Of a stretch of DNA of 64,000 nt, positions 46,921 through 58,099 are shown piece after piece. The stretch comes from Lantana camara. Lineage: Eukaryota; Streptophyta; Magnoliopsida; Lamiales; Verbenaceae. Position 1 is the stretch's first letter. Each line of letters starts with the position of its first letter. The stretch spans positions 97,249,501 to 97,313,500 of the forward strand of contig CM074857.1 of the NCBI GenBank assembly GCA_037501455.1, given 5' to 3'. The notes under the pieces were generated by a model, which had not been told where the DNA came from, ran no database searches, and saw only the letters and a program-made list of their open reading frames with translations. A program made the translations under genes and the position numbers.

Positions 46921-49900
46921 TCAAAGCCATTCTAAAGCTACTCTAAGTCCCATCTTCTGAAGATGACCTTGGAAAGCTTCTCGACTAAGGGGTTTAGTAA
47001 GTGGATCTGCCACGTTCTCTGCTGATGTGACCCTCTCAATTAGCACATCTCTTCTTTTGATAATATCACGGATTAGGTGATACTTCCTCATAATGTGCTT
47101 GGTCCGTTGGTGAGATCTTGGTTATCTCGCTTGAGCAACCGCCCCAGTGTTGTCACAAAACACAGTAATGGGGTCTTTCATGCTAGGAACAACATTCAAC
47201 TCTTGAATGAAGTTTCTTATCCAAACACCTTCCTTAGCTGCATCATTTGCAGCTAAGTATTCGGCCTCAGTGGTCGAATCTGCAGTGGTTGTTTGCTTGG
47301 AACTCTTCCAACTCACTGCTCCGCCGTTTAGGCAGAATATGTATACTGACATTGACTTAAAATCATCTAAGTCAGATGCAAAGCTTGCATCGCAGTATCC
47401 TTCGACAGTAAGATCTTTCTGACCTCCGTAAACTAAGAATAAATCTTTAGTACTTTTGAAGTACTTAAGAATATTCTTCACGACAGCCCAGTGACCATCT
47501 CCAGGGTCAGATTGGAAACGACTCGTTACACTAAGTGCATAAGCCACATCCGGTCGAGTACATAACATTGCATACATTATGCTACCTATTGCTGATGCAT
47601 AAGGTGTATGAGTCATTCTTTCCTTCTCAAGGTTAGTCTTAGGACACATCTTCTTTGAAAGACATGTTCCTACACTCATAGGAAGGTTCTTAACCTTTGC
47701 TGACTCTATATTGAATCTCTTCAATACTTTGTCAATGTACATCGACTGTGATAGTCCTATTAACCTTCTAGATCTATCTCTATAGATTTTAATTCCAAGG
47801 ATATAGGACGCATCACCAAGATCTTTCATCTCGAATTGGTTCGATAACCATAACTTAGTTACTTTCATGTCATCCTTCGAATTCCCAATAAGAAGGATGT
47901 CATCAACATAAAGTACTAAGAATTGCACTGAGGTCTCCAATTCCTTTCTATACACACATGATTCATTCGAAATTTGGATGAAGCCAAACGCTTTGACCGA
48001 TTCATCAAATCGAATGTTCCAATTCCTAGAAGCCTGTTTCAATCCATAGATTGATCTTTGGAGTTTGCAAACCTTTTGCTCACTCCCACTGAATGTGAAA
48101 CCTATGGGTTGTTCCATATAAATGTCTTTTTCAATGTCACCATTGAGAAAGGCAGTTTTCACATCCATTTGCCATATCTCATAGTCATAATATGCAGCAA
48201 TGGCAAGCATGATCCGAATAGACTTTTGCATTGCAACTGGTGAAAAGGTTTCGTCAAAGTCCACGCCGGGTCTCTGAGTGAATCCTTTTGCAACCAGTCT
48301 TGCTTTGTAGGCTGCAATGCTTCCATCAACTCCAAGCTTTCTCTTAAAGATCCATTTGCAACCTATGGGTTTGACCCCATCATGCAAATCTACCAAGGTC
48401 CAAACTTGGTTGGAGTTCATGGAATCCATTTCGGATTTCATGGCTTCTATCCACTGTTCAGAGTCAGAATCTGAAAGTGCCTCCTCATATGTTGAAGGAT
48501 CATTATCCTTTTGAGAGATTTCATGGAAGAATCCATACCATCTCTCCGGCTGTCTAGGATTGCGTTCAGAACGCCTTAGAGGAGGATTTACATGTGTATC
48601 GAAATTCGTGATTGGTTGTGGTTGATCAGAGTGGGACGTTTCTTCAGTGGGTGATGTGGGGTCATTTTGTACTTCTTCTAATTCTATGATCTTGCCTTGC
48701 TTTTCTTTAAGGAACGGTTCCTCCAGAAAAGTAGCATTTCTGAAAACAAACACCTTTTGCTCAGATTGATCATAGAAGTAGTATCCTATGGATTCCTTAG
48801 GATAACCTACAAAGTAGCATAAGTTAGAACGGGATTCTAACTTATCTCCCACTATCCTCTTCATGTAAGCAGGACAACCCCAAATTCTTAAGTAAGAATA
48901 ACTAGGGATTTTACCATGCCACATTTCGTAGGGCGTCTTAGGGACTGACTTAGAGGGAACAAGATTCAAAATCTTTGCTGCACTTTCTAGGGCATAACCC
49001 CAGAAAGAAGGTGGTAAGTCAGTGAAACTCATCATGGAACAAACCATATCAAGTAGGGTTCGATTCCTTCTCTCAGAAACTCCATTAAGCTGAGGAGTTC
49101 CCGGAGGAGTCCATTGAGAGATAATCCCATTATCTTTGAGATGATTAAGGAATTCTTCACTAAGATACTCACCTCCTCGATCAGATCGAAGTGCTTTGAT
49201 CTTGTGACCAGTTTGGTTCTCAACCTCCTTTTGAAATTCTAAGAATTTCTCAAAAGCTTCAGATTTATACTTCATTAAGCATAAATAACCATACCGACTA
49301 AAGTCATCAGTAAAGGTTATGAAATACTGATGATTGCTTCTAGTGCTTACACTAAGCGGTCCACAAACATCAGTATGGATCAAATCCAAAACCTTAGTGG
49401 CACGTTCCACAGTTCCTTTAAAAGGAACTTTGGACATTTTTCCTTTGAGACAGGATTCGCAAGAAGTTAACTCTTTGAGATCATTTTCAGAGAATGATCC
49501 TAAAGTGTTTATCTTGCTAATTCTGTTCTTGGAAATGTGTCCTAATCTAGCGTGCCATAAGGGAGCTAAAACTTTATCATCTCTCTTACGCTTCGTTTCT
49601 CGTTGTATATTCATAATATTGATATTTTGAGTTAGGTAAAGTCCATTACTTAGAGTACCGATGTGAATGGAAGAGTTGTTCCGTTTGATAAAATATTTAC
49701 CATTCTTAATATAAGTTTCATAACCTTCACAATCTAATATTGGAACTGAAATTATATTACGAATAATATTCGGTACATAAAGGACTTTATTTAATACTAA
49801 CTCAAAACTACCTAAATCTAATCTAATTGTGCCTAAAGCTCGAGCTTCAACGTTTGAGCCATCGCCGATCTTCAAGACACATTCTCCTTCTTTGAGTTGT

Positions 49901-50841
49901 TGGACCTCACTTAGCATCTGTACATCATTACAGATATGAGTTCCACAACCGGTATCAAGTACCCAAGAACTAGAATTAATAGAAAGATTTACTTCAACGA
50001 GAAAGATACCTTTCTTTAGAGTAGCCTTGTACTCTGGGCAGTTTCTCCTCCAATGTCCCGCTTTGCCACAATGGAAGCAAACATCCTCTTTCTGATCACG
50101 CTTCTTCTTTTGGGCCTTCCCCTTCGAAATGCCACCAGTGGGCCTAAGGGGTTTCTTCTTCTTCTTTTGGGCTTTCTTGCCCTTACCTCTAGAAGGCCCA
50201 GAAGAGGAAGATGGAGCATTCACCATCAAAACCTTATTGTCCTTCTTGATTGTGCTTTCAGCAGTCACAAGCTGACTAATCAGCTCAGCTACGGTAGCAC
50301 CAGCATGATTCATGTTGAAGTTAAGGACAAATGGGTTGAATGATGGTGGGAGCGAAGCTAGCAACAAATCCACTGAAAGCTCATCTTTCAGTGGCATGTC
50401 CATGGAAGCAAGTTTCTCAGTAAGGGCAAGAAACTTGAGTCCATATTCATGGACACTTGAACCTTCCCTCATTCTTAAGTGGAACAATTCCTTTTAAGTG
50501 TTATACCTTGTAACACGTTCATGAGGGCGGTAAAGTTGCTCTAAGTGGTCGTAAATCTCCCAAGCAAATTCCATGGCCTCATGTTGCCTTTGCAAGTCTG
50601 GAGACATGTTAGCCAACATAAGGCAACGGGCTTGGAGATTATCATCCTTCCACTTCTGAATCGCATTCCGCTCGGCCCCAGTGGGAGCCTCCCCTTCGGG
50701 ACTAGGCTCCCCTTCGAAGAGAACATAAGTTCTCTTCTCAGAATCTAAAATGATTTTTAGATTCCTCAGCCAATCAGAATAGTTGGGACTAGTCAACTTG
50801 TTTGACTCGAGGATCGATACAAGAGGGTTTTTGGTTGCCAT
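46921..50841 (-). pseudogene. Gag-pol polyprotein of the inner copia element, two premature stops
   Basis: A single frame runs from ATG 50841 (MATKNPLVSIL) to a stop at 46921-46923, 1,306 codons, broken only by TAA just after residue 115 (after RYNT) and TAA at 47122-47124 (after AVAQAR). Order: gag (ESNKLTSPNYSDWLRNLKI), zinc knuckle CFHCGKAGHWRRNC (about residues 255-268), protease WVLDTGCGTHI (about 296), integrase (HARLGHISKNRI, LIHTDVCGPLS, RSDRGGEYLSEEF), RT (GCKWIFKRKLGVDGS, QMDVKTAFLNGD, FLVLYVDDILLIG) and RNase H (GYCDASFASD, TEAEYLAAND, ENVADPLTKPL). With two nonsense codons it is probably inactive by itself, but every domain is intact. Capable of retrotransposition only if the stops are bypassed or enzymes are supplied in trans. 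Confidence 0.95.
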
Positions 50842-51047
50842 TTCAAAACATGTAGAGAATCACAGAATCTACGACCTAAATGGTAATACAGAGAACTAGT
50901 GAGCATGCTGAATTATAACGATATACAAAAGATAAGGTCTTTAATCTATTGTAGCTCCCACTGTTTTTCAAAGATCTATAATTCCCAAAGATCTAAGAGG
51001 AACACGTTTCCCAATGGGTACTAAGATCCTAGGCATTTTACCTCGAA

Positions 51048-51368
51048 CCCACGACTCGCGGACATTCTAAGTAAGAACCCTAGGTAGGTACAACTTACCA
51101 ATTCTAACACCTTTAGAACTCTTAGTAATTGTTTTTGCATCACCTATCTTTCAATATGGACCCACGACTCGTGCGACATCCATATTTACTTAGGCGTTAA
51201 GCTAGACCCATCAATCATAAGATCATGATCAAAACTTAGTTCGAACGACCCACGACTCGCGAACATCGCCCTTGCAAAAATTGACCACGAAATATTGACC
51301 ATTTAAAATGATTAATTAGGTAACTAAGAACTAATAAGCTCCACTAGCTATCCCACGACTCGCGGACA
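51048..51368 (-). repeat. Four copies of a leader motif
   Basis: CCCACGACTCGCGGACA (plus-strand reading) or one- to two-base variants start at 51048, 51161, 51249 and 51352, spaced 113, 88 and 103 bases, in otherwise AT-rich leader. Confidence 0.85.
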
Positions 51369-52494
51369 ATAACTAGCTTTACTTACTAAACTTAAAACCT
51401 ATTGATGGAATGCTAGGAATTTAATTCAAAATTTGCATCTCGAATTAAACACCTATTTGTTCGAAATTAGCTTAATATTTAATGGGAATTTTCGAATCAA
51501 CCGGAGAGTTGTCCGGTTCGACCTCACCAACATATATGTTATCCAATTTTATTTGTCTTGATTAATGCAAGTACACTTAAATGCATTTCAAACAAGCACA
51601 TAAACAGATAACATGTCCTAGCATGATACTAACATGTAATGATCATGGGTTCTACCTATCTTATGCGTGATATGTGGGAGCCACTCCACAATCACAAGTT
51701 CTAACATACATGCCACATAAACAGTTCAAATCACGTAAGGGAAAGCGGTAACAAAATACGAGCCCTATCTCTATTACATTTAACAATTGAGATTCCCCTC
51801 CCTAACATTTTGAGGGGTCTTCACTTATGGCCTCCTTTTTACTTGAATGTGGTCCATCTTACTCCATGGGTGCATTGTCTCCAAAATGAAAATAAAACCT
51901 CACCACCTATCTCTACTCTCAAATTACAATAAAAAGAAAAAGACATAAAGTAATAAGGCTCAATCTTCATATTGGCCTTAGACAATTACACGGGGCATAC
52001 CCCGGCCTCAAAAACAGTAATATGGAAAGCCACATAATAAATCACATAACAGTACGCACATAAGTGAGGCTCCAACCTCAATTGAAAAACGCAACTATAG
52101 GGCTCCAACCCCAATTTAAACCATCCATGTGCGTAAATTAAAACCATACATAGATCTAAACCCATGATCACCTAACATGCTTTTGCGAGAATTTAAATTT
52201 AGCCAATAAATTAAAATTCTCGTTTCAAGTCCTAATGACCTAAAACACGACTTGATGCGAGTCTTATTTATAAAAGTTTTCAATAAATCCCAAATTACCA
52301 AAACAAATAAAATTTCAATTAATTTCTGAAAATTAATAATTTTATCAAGATGTATTTTCCCAAAATATAAACCGTTTCAATTTCTCAAAAATCCCAATTT
52401 TAAGTTTTATTCAAAATTAAAATAAATATTCAAAAAATAAAATTTTAAAATTAAAATAAAATTGGGACTGGATTGCACGAAACACGAAAAGGCC

Positions 52495-52810
52495 GGATCG
52501 CGAAAACGGGACCCATACGAGGAGAAGACCGCACGCATGCGGCGCGCGCGACAGGCGCGCACAGCGCGCGGCCAAGGCCGCGCGAGTGCGCGCGCTGCTG
52601 CGCGCGGCTTTCCCGCAAGCATGCGGGCGGGGTGGGCGGCCAGTCTCGGCCGCCCTGGGCGGGCGCGCCTGGAGCTGGGCGGCTGGCCGGTCTGTCCCGG
52701 CCAGGCCTGGGCGGATGCCCTGCGCACGCCTAGGTCAGGCGGGCGGTGCGCGCGAAGCCCGCGCCCGCGACGCCTTCGCGCGCGGGGTTTCGCGTGTTCG
52801 TCGCGATCCG
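52495..52810 (-). other. CpG-dense block in the copia leader
   Basis: About 300 bases of very GC-rich sequence with GCGCGCG words lie in an AT-rich element. Most CpG sites appear intact rather than converted to TpG/CpA. No gene is supported. Confidence 0.75.
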
Positions 52811-53065
52811 GGTTTTCGTTTCGTGTTTTCGTTCAAAAACAAAACCAATCCAAGAAATCCAAAAAACAGTTTATACAGTTTCAAATCTAAAATTGTTTTC
52901 CAAAATTAAATTTTATAAAAACCAATTTTCAGAAACTTTCAGGAAAAAATACAGTTTCGTAATTCAGGCTTTCTAAATAAATTACAAATACTCAATCGCA
53001 TCAAGCCTAAGAATTTCTACCAAATTCAGTATAATTGAGACGAATCAGAAACACGATTAACGAGG

Positions 53066-53080
53066 TGGCTCTGATACCAC
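53066..53080 (-). promoter_or_regulatory. Primer-binding site of the inner copia element
   Basis: GTGGTATCAGAGCCA on the minus strand lies one base from the 5' LTR. It is complementary to the 3' end of initiator methionine tRNA. Confidence 0.9.
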
Positions 53081-53466
53081 TTGTTGTAAAACACGAATCA
53101 GAAAGCAGCGGAATATAAAAAATTTTCCCAACAAAAGGACCTTGAACTCGCAATCGTGTAACCATATTCGTAAAGATAGAAAACTTACTTTTCTTTTATT
53201 CTTTCTTGAAGCGTTTCAAGCCACCCAAGAACGCTCTTCTCGCGGCTTGATCCCCTCTCCTTGGTAAAGCTCGAATCTTCAAACTTCTAACTTGAAGTCT
53301 CTAGAGAAAGTCCACCAACTTGATCACAATCTAACTAGTAAGGATGCTAGTTCTCTAGTTAGTGTTTAGGCTTAACCTAGGGTTTAATTTAATCTTGGAG
53401 AAAGGAAGGTGTTCAACACATGAACCAAGAATTGTCTATTAGCTCCATAAGGAGCTCGAGCTCCCC

Positions 53467-53474
53467 TATTTATA
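53467..53474 (-). promoter_or_regulatory. TATA box in the 5' LTR of the inner copia element
   Basis: TATAAATA on the minus strand lies inside the palindrome-like CCCTATAAATAGGGG. It is repeated in the 3' LTR at about 45380-45387. It would start transcripts about 30 nt downstream, toward the primer-binding site. Confidence 0.65.
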
Positions 53475-53798
53475 GGGAGGGGGTTGCCGAAATTCCTAGT
53501 CCTTTATGGGCTAGGATTTTGGTCCCTCTCTCCTATTACTTGATCATCAAGTATTTTCCAACTTTGACTTTGAATTCTAATTCAAGTCAACTTTTAAGAG
53601 AGCTAAAAATATCCAAACTATTTTTGGATAATTTTATACTTTATTTATTATAAAATAAATAACTTATTTTTATCTAATTAATTAATTCATAATTAATTAA
53701 CTAGATTATTTTCTCCAAAATTAGACTTTCTTTTTAATTCAAAATTAAACCAAAGTCTATTAAATAATTAACACATTAATTATTTAACATCACATAAT

Positions 53799-53871
53799 CA
53801 CGTGTGGCACACGTGTCTTAATGACACGTGTCCAATCACGTGAGCCACACGTGTGATTTCACACGTGTGGA
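53799..53871. promoter_or_regulatory. ACGTG cluster in the 5' LTR (and 45711-45783 in the 3' LTR)
   Basis: Six ACGTG cores in about 73 bp (CACGTGTGG, CACACGTGTC, GACACGTGTCC, TCACGTGAGCC, CACACGTGTGA, CACACGTGTGG) lie about 330 bp upstream of the LTR TATA box. They are identical in both LTRs by eye. Confidence 0.7.
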
Positions 53872-55019
53872 ACCCCTTAGGCTCGATTAACTCGTTTAAT
53901 CATTTTTAAGCCTCAACTCATGTAACCAAGTTGTTGTGTGTGACCCTCTAGGTTCTCAATTCAATTAGCAGTGACCCCAATTAATTAATTCACTAATTAA
54001 TTAATCAGTCCACAGATTAAACGACCATAGTCTAGCAACAGGTGTTTAACCCCTAGCTGAATTGGAATGTTCAGATTCGACAGAACCTTTAAGTCATTGA
54101 TTCATGTGAGATACAATCCTCCTACTTACTATCTCTCAACCAAGATCTAGGGCAAGGGAATAATCAGAACCCTAATAATCCGGTCTTAAAGCTAAGTGCA
54201 TTTCATATCCATTTGATCTCAATCCAAGAAACCCTTTTCTTGATGTCTTGATCTACTGCCTTGGCCAAGGACTCCATATGGCATATGAATGACTTACACA
54301 ATAAGAGATCACCTTGCAAATGCAAGTGTAGGTCCTTTCTTGATTCCCATTTACTTTCATGAATCACTTGTGCAGCCCCAGCATAAGCCTTGAATCAGTT
54401 GTCTAAGGCGACACCCTTTAAAGCTTATACCAAAGACTACAGAGTTAACTCACAAAGTAACATGGAACCTCAAGTCTAAGGATCATTAATCACATCAATG
54501 ACTCGTGAGATATTTCCTAATCTGGAAGTTTCCATTTCCTGAAATAGAAACTTCATTTCCCATTTAGGAATGTACTCACACGGGGCACCTTAGTGAACTT
54601 ACCTATTAAAGTAAGCACCCTCATGTATCACGCACGTATCAACTATACACTTTGCACCTCCATGAAACAAGGTGGTCCTTCTTAAGGGCGTGATCCCACA
54701 AGCAATCCTTAGAGGAGTCAGGTTGACACTCCCACTGTCTGTAGGACTCATCGGCTTGGAGTATTTTACTAATCATGACTTATGTGATATAGGGCTCGTT
54801 TCATGAACCATTTCACCTAAATGGTAGAGTCCTAAAGTCATCAGGATTAGGGGAGTTCTCATACATACACAGCTAAAGTAAACGCATACCAAACAAGAGC
54901 ATATAAAGAAGTGTTGCCTTAATTCGTTATTTCATTCAAAGATTGTCTGTGATTACAATAAGGAAAAGCACAAAGCGGATATACAATCGGCTTTCTAGGG
55001 CACTATTCCTAACAGGTGA

Positions 55020-56383
55020 GGCAGGAGGAGAGGATTGGTGTGACGCCCATTCATACACCCCATTAGTGGCCCGTCCCGTCATGATGGAAGCCCCCGTCGA
55101 CAGATCCTTCACCTGAAAGCCATACGGAGTGAATTCAACAGAAACACGGTTAGATTCACAAAGTTTAGAAACATAAATCAAAATTTTCTGGATGGAAGGA
55201 ACACATAAAACATTATCGAGAGTTAAGGAGGTATTTTGAGAGGGTAAAGAGACACACCTCGAGTGAGTGATGGAGAGGTTGTTGCCATCGCCAATCATGA
55301 CGCCGTCAGAAGCAGTATAGGGGGTCCGAAGGGATAGCACATCAAGATCAGCGGTGATGTGGTGGGAGGCGCCACTATCCAGAAGCCAGGATGGCGAAGG
55401 TTGGGAGTCAGAGGTGGAGGTGTAGTGGGCTCGGGGCTGCCAAGAGGTGAGTGCAAGGGTTGGGTTCCTGCGTTGTTGCTGAAGTGGGCGAGAGGTATTG
55501 GGGAAGGGATGGGGGTGCTGTTGTTGTTGGTGAAGGACTTGGTATTGAGGGCATCGGCGGGTGGAGTGACCCTGGACGCGACATAACTGGCATGTGCCAA
55601 GGTACGGGCGGGGCTGTCGGGTTTAGTTGAGTGGTGGCGGGTAAGAGGTGGGTGCTGGTCGCCATGGTCGGCTTTTGTGTTGGACACCAGCGGGGTTGGC
55701 GGAGATAGGGAGTGACGAGGAGATGGCGGAGGCGGAATGCTGAATAGAGAGTTCCTTGTTAAGGAGTTTCTCATGGAGTTCGGCGAATGATATGGGGCTT
55801 TCCCGGGCATTCACGGCGTCGATGATAGAGCCATAGGATTCATCGAGCCCATCAAGAAAAATGTCGATAATGTCTTCCTACCCAAGAGGATAGCCGAGGA
55901 GGTTCAACTCGTCGGCTTTAGTGCGGATCAATGTCATGTATTCATTGATGGGTTTGGAGCCCTTGGTGGAGCGTTTGAGGGTGTCACGCAGTTGTTTGAT
56001 GTGACCCCTTGAGGCATTGGCGAAGGTGGTAGCGAGAGTGGTCCAAGCTTCGCGAGAGGAGGCGGCACTATGAATAGTCGAAGCCACCGTGTGGTGGAGA
56101 GAGCCGACAAAGGTCGCGAGGATGAGCTGGTCCTGTTGAAACCAGGCTATAAATTGGGGGTTGGTGACGGCAGATCCATCAGATTCAGTGGTGCGGGAAC
56201 GGAGCTATCCACGTAGTCGAACAAGTTGTGGCCACGGAGGAGCGCTTGCATATGGAGTTTCCACGCCAAGTAGTTGTTGGAGTGGAGTTTCACTGTGTTG
56301 CAGGAGTTGATGAGGACTAGTGGGCGAGCCGATTCTGCCTGAGTCGGAATAGCGGTGGTGGAGATGACTGATTCAGATTCCAT
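55020..56383 (-). pseudogene. Gag and protease of the outer copia element
   Basis: Gag starts at ATG 56383 (MESESVIS). The copia gag domain is readable in pieces (NNYLAWKLHMQALLRGHN; AWTTLATTFANASRGHIKQL) with at least two frame breaks and a stop near 55878. Next come the zinc knuckle CQLCRVQGHSTRRC (about 55560) and the protease site WLLDSGASHHIT (about 55370). The sequence is cut at 55019 by the inner element and continues at 44994. Confidence 0.8.
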
Positions 56384-58099
56384 GGAGTTGATTGTGATTG
56401 GTAGAGAAAAAAAAAGGGATGTTTTTACTGATCGTGGGCTCTTGATACCATGTAGAGAATGGTGTTTGTGTATTTCATTGATCAATAGAGTCATGGATAC
56501 AGAGGTATGTATAGGCAAGATACAAAGACATAATTACATAAAAGAATCAATTAGTTCCCTAGACAAATCAAATTAGTTGCCTAGATCTGGACTTTTCTAA
56601 GTGAGCTTCTGTGATGGCGAGATTAGTGTAGCAGATTGACTCCATGATTTCTTCAATTGTCTACACATGATTCATATGATATGGTTTGAGCTTATGATAT
56701 GATATGCATTAATAGAATAGTGCTCAAGCATATGTTATATCCTTGAATAGTATTGCATCTTATAACCTAAGATGGAATAGTATTTCATAACTTTATGTTA
56801 TACTTTAATTAGACCTTGTAACCACAGGTTATAACTTTAAGCTAGATCACAATTGTTTATAATAACATGAACTTGAACTATAGGTTATAATCAAGATCAT
56901 AATTTGATTAGGAGTGTGTGTGTGTGGGTAGTGTGAGGGTTTAACCCGACCCTTTGACCCAACATGTGAATAGTATCTATAAATAGTGATTATGAATAGT
57001 GATCTTGAATAGTGCTTTTGAATAGTAAAAAATGAAATAAAACTTGAGCTTTTTAATTAGACATTTACACTTAGAGTTTTCAAATCCGGGGTCTAAAATA
57101 TGTTTCTAAAATGTGTAGTTTGTAAAATGTGTATTCTTTTGTGGACTTGTTTTATAACCTTGGGGTTCGCATTAGGATTCATAATTTGATTAATTCCTAA
57201 TCGGTTTTATTAAGATCTTAGTCTCACGTTAAGAACAACTCACTTTAATAGTTTCCCTTGTGTGTTACCTTTCTCTAATACGTTAAATGGTATTACTCTC
57301 TTGTGTTATATATTCCTTGATTGATTCAAGCATTCGTGTTAGAAGTGAGTCTTAGTTCTTAAGCTCACTTTAGTACACCACTTACAAGAGTTAAGGTTGA
57401 GTACTGGAATCCCCAGGGCACCGAGTAATATGTCTAACTACCTATTGTTACTACTAGGTGAGGTTAAAATATTTTCAACTGGAACCATGATTATACTTAT
57501 AGTATCAAATGTTTTGAAAATCAAAGCCTAGAGCTTCATAAACCTTTGTTTTAAACTATTCCCTTCTCGGGATCTCAGACCATTGTTTTAAACTATCCTT
57601 TTCGTATGGACAACTCTTGAAAGGATCAAACTATACTTCAAATGTATTCATTGATCGGAAATAAATGCTAATCTTGAATGCAAGCATAATGTATTGTTTG
57701 GGCCCGATGTTTATATGTAGAAGTGATGTTCGGGAGGTGAGTGCCAAGGACATTACCAATATCAGCTGCCACCATTATACAATTGACACCGACTTTAATT
57801 GGAGGTTGGTTAAATCAGGACAATCTATCTGGGAAAGGACCGTAAATCTTTTCCCATTACATGTTTACAGGTCGTCTAAGGCTAGCTACCCGAAGTGACA
57901 ACCGGTGGAGGATGGTGCATGTGTGTATGTGTTGTGATATTGTTGATCTCGGTCCGACACCACATAAATGTTCATGTTTTCAGGAGTAAGCATGGAGAAG
58001 CCTAGCTTGTGGGCAAATTCTATTTTATAAATGTTGGTTCATATTTGAAAAAATTATCCATATCCTTACCCCGTTTTATGAAAAATCCTATGAACCATC

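Larger units (their letters stand above)
50842..53065 (-). other. Long untranslated leader of the inner copia element
   Basis: About 2.2 kb between the primer-binding site and gag has no credible coding frame. It contains four copies of a motif of about 17 bases (51048, 51161, 51249, 51352) and a CpG-dense block (52495-52810). The part from about 51590 to 53065 is shared with the older copia remnant at 11790-12566 plus 24590-25108. Frames crossing the GC-rich block are composition artefacts. Confidence 0.7.
44995..55014 (-). mobile_element. Young long-LTR Ty1/copia element (inner member of nest)
   Basis: The complete element is 10,020 bp. Its 3' LTR is 44995-46904 (1,910 bp) and its 5' LTR 53082-55014 (1,933 bp). 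The LTRs differ by one indel of about 23 bp and roughly twenty other positions by eye (about 1 percent). The TSD GGTGA is at 44990-44994 and 55015-55019. On the minus strand the LTR starts TGTTAGGAATAGTGCCC and ends in ACAACA (5') or CCAACA (3'). It is inserted between the protease and integrase of the outer copia element, in the same orientation. Confidence 0.98.
41927..56665 (-). mobile_element. Short-LTR Ty1/copia element (outer member of nest)
   Basis: LTRs of 215 bp lie at 41927-42141 and 56451-56665 (TGTAGA...TCTACA) and differ at only about four positions by eye. The TSD CATGA is at 41922-41926 and 56666-56670. The primer-binding site TGGTATCAAGAGCCC (56436-56450, minus strand) touches the 5' LTR. 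The polypurine tract is TTGCGGGGGCG next to 42141. The short LTRs and gag resemble Ale/Retrofit elements (tentative). It is split by the element at 44995-55014. Confidence 0.95.

Noticed and set aside
52407..52909. Overlapping Arg/Ala-rich open frames on both strands
   Set aside because: They are produced by the GC-rich block in the copia leader. There is no homology, and stops are rare only because of composition.
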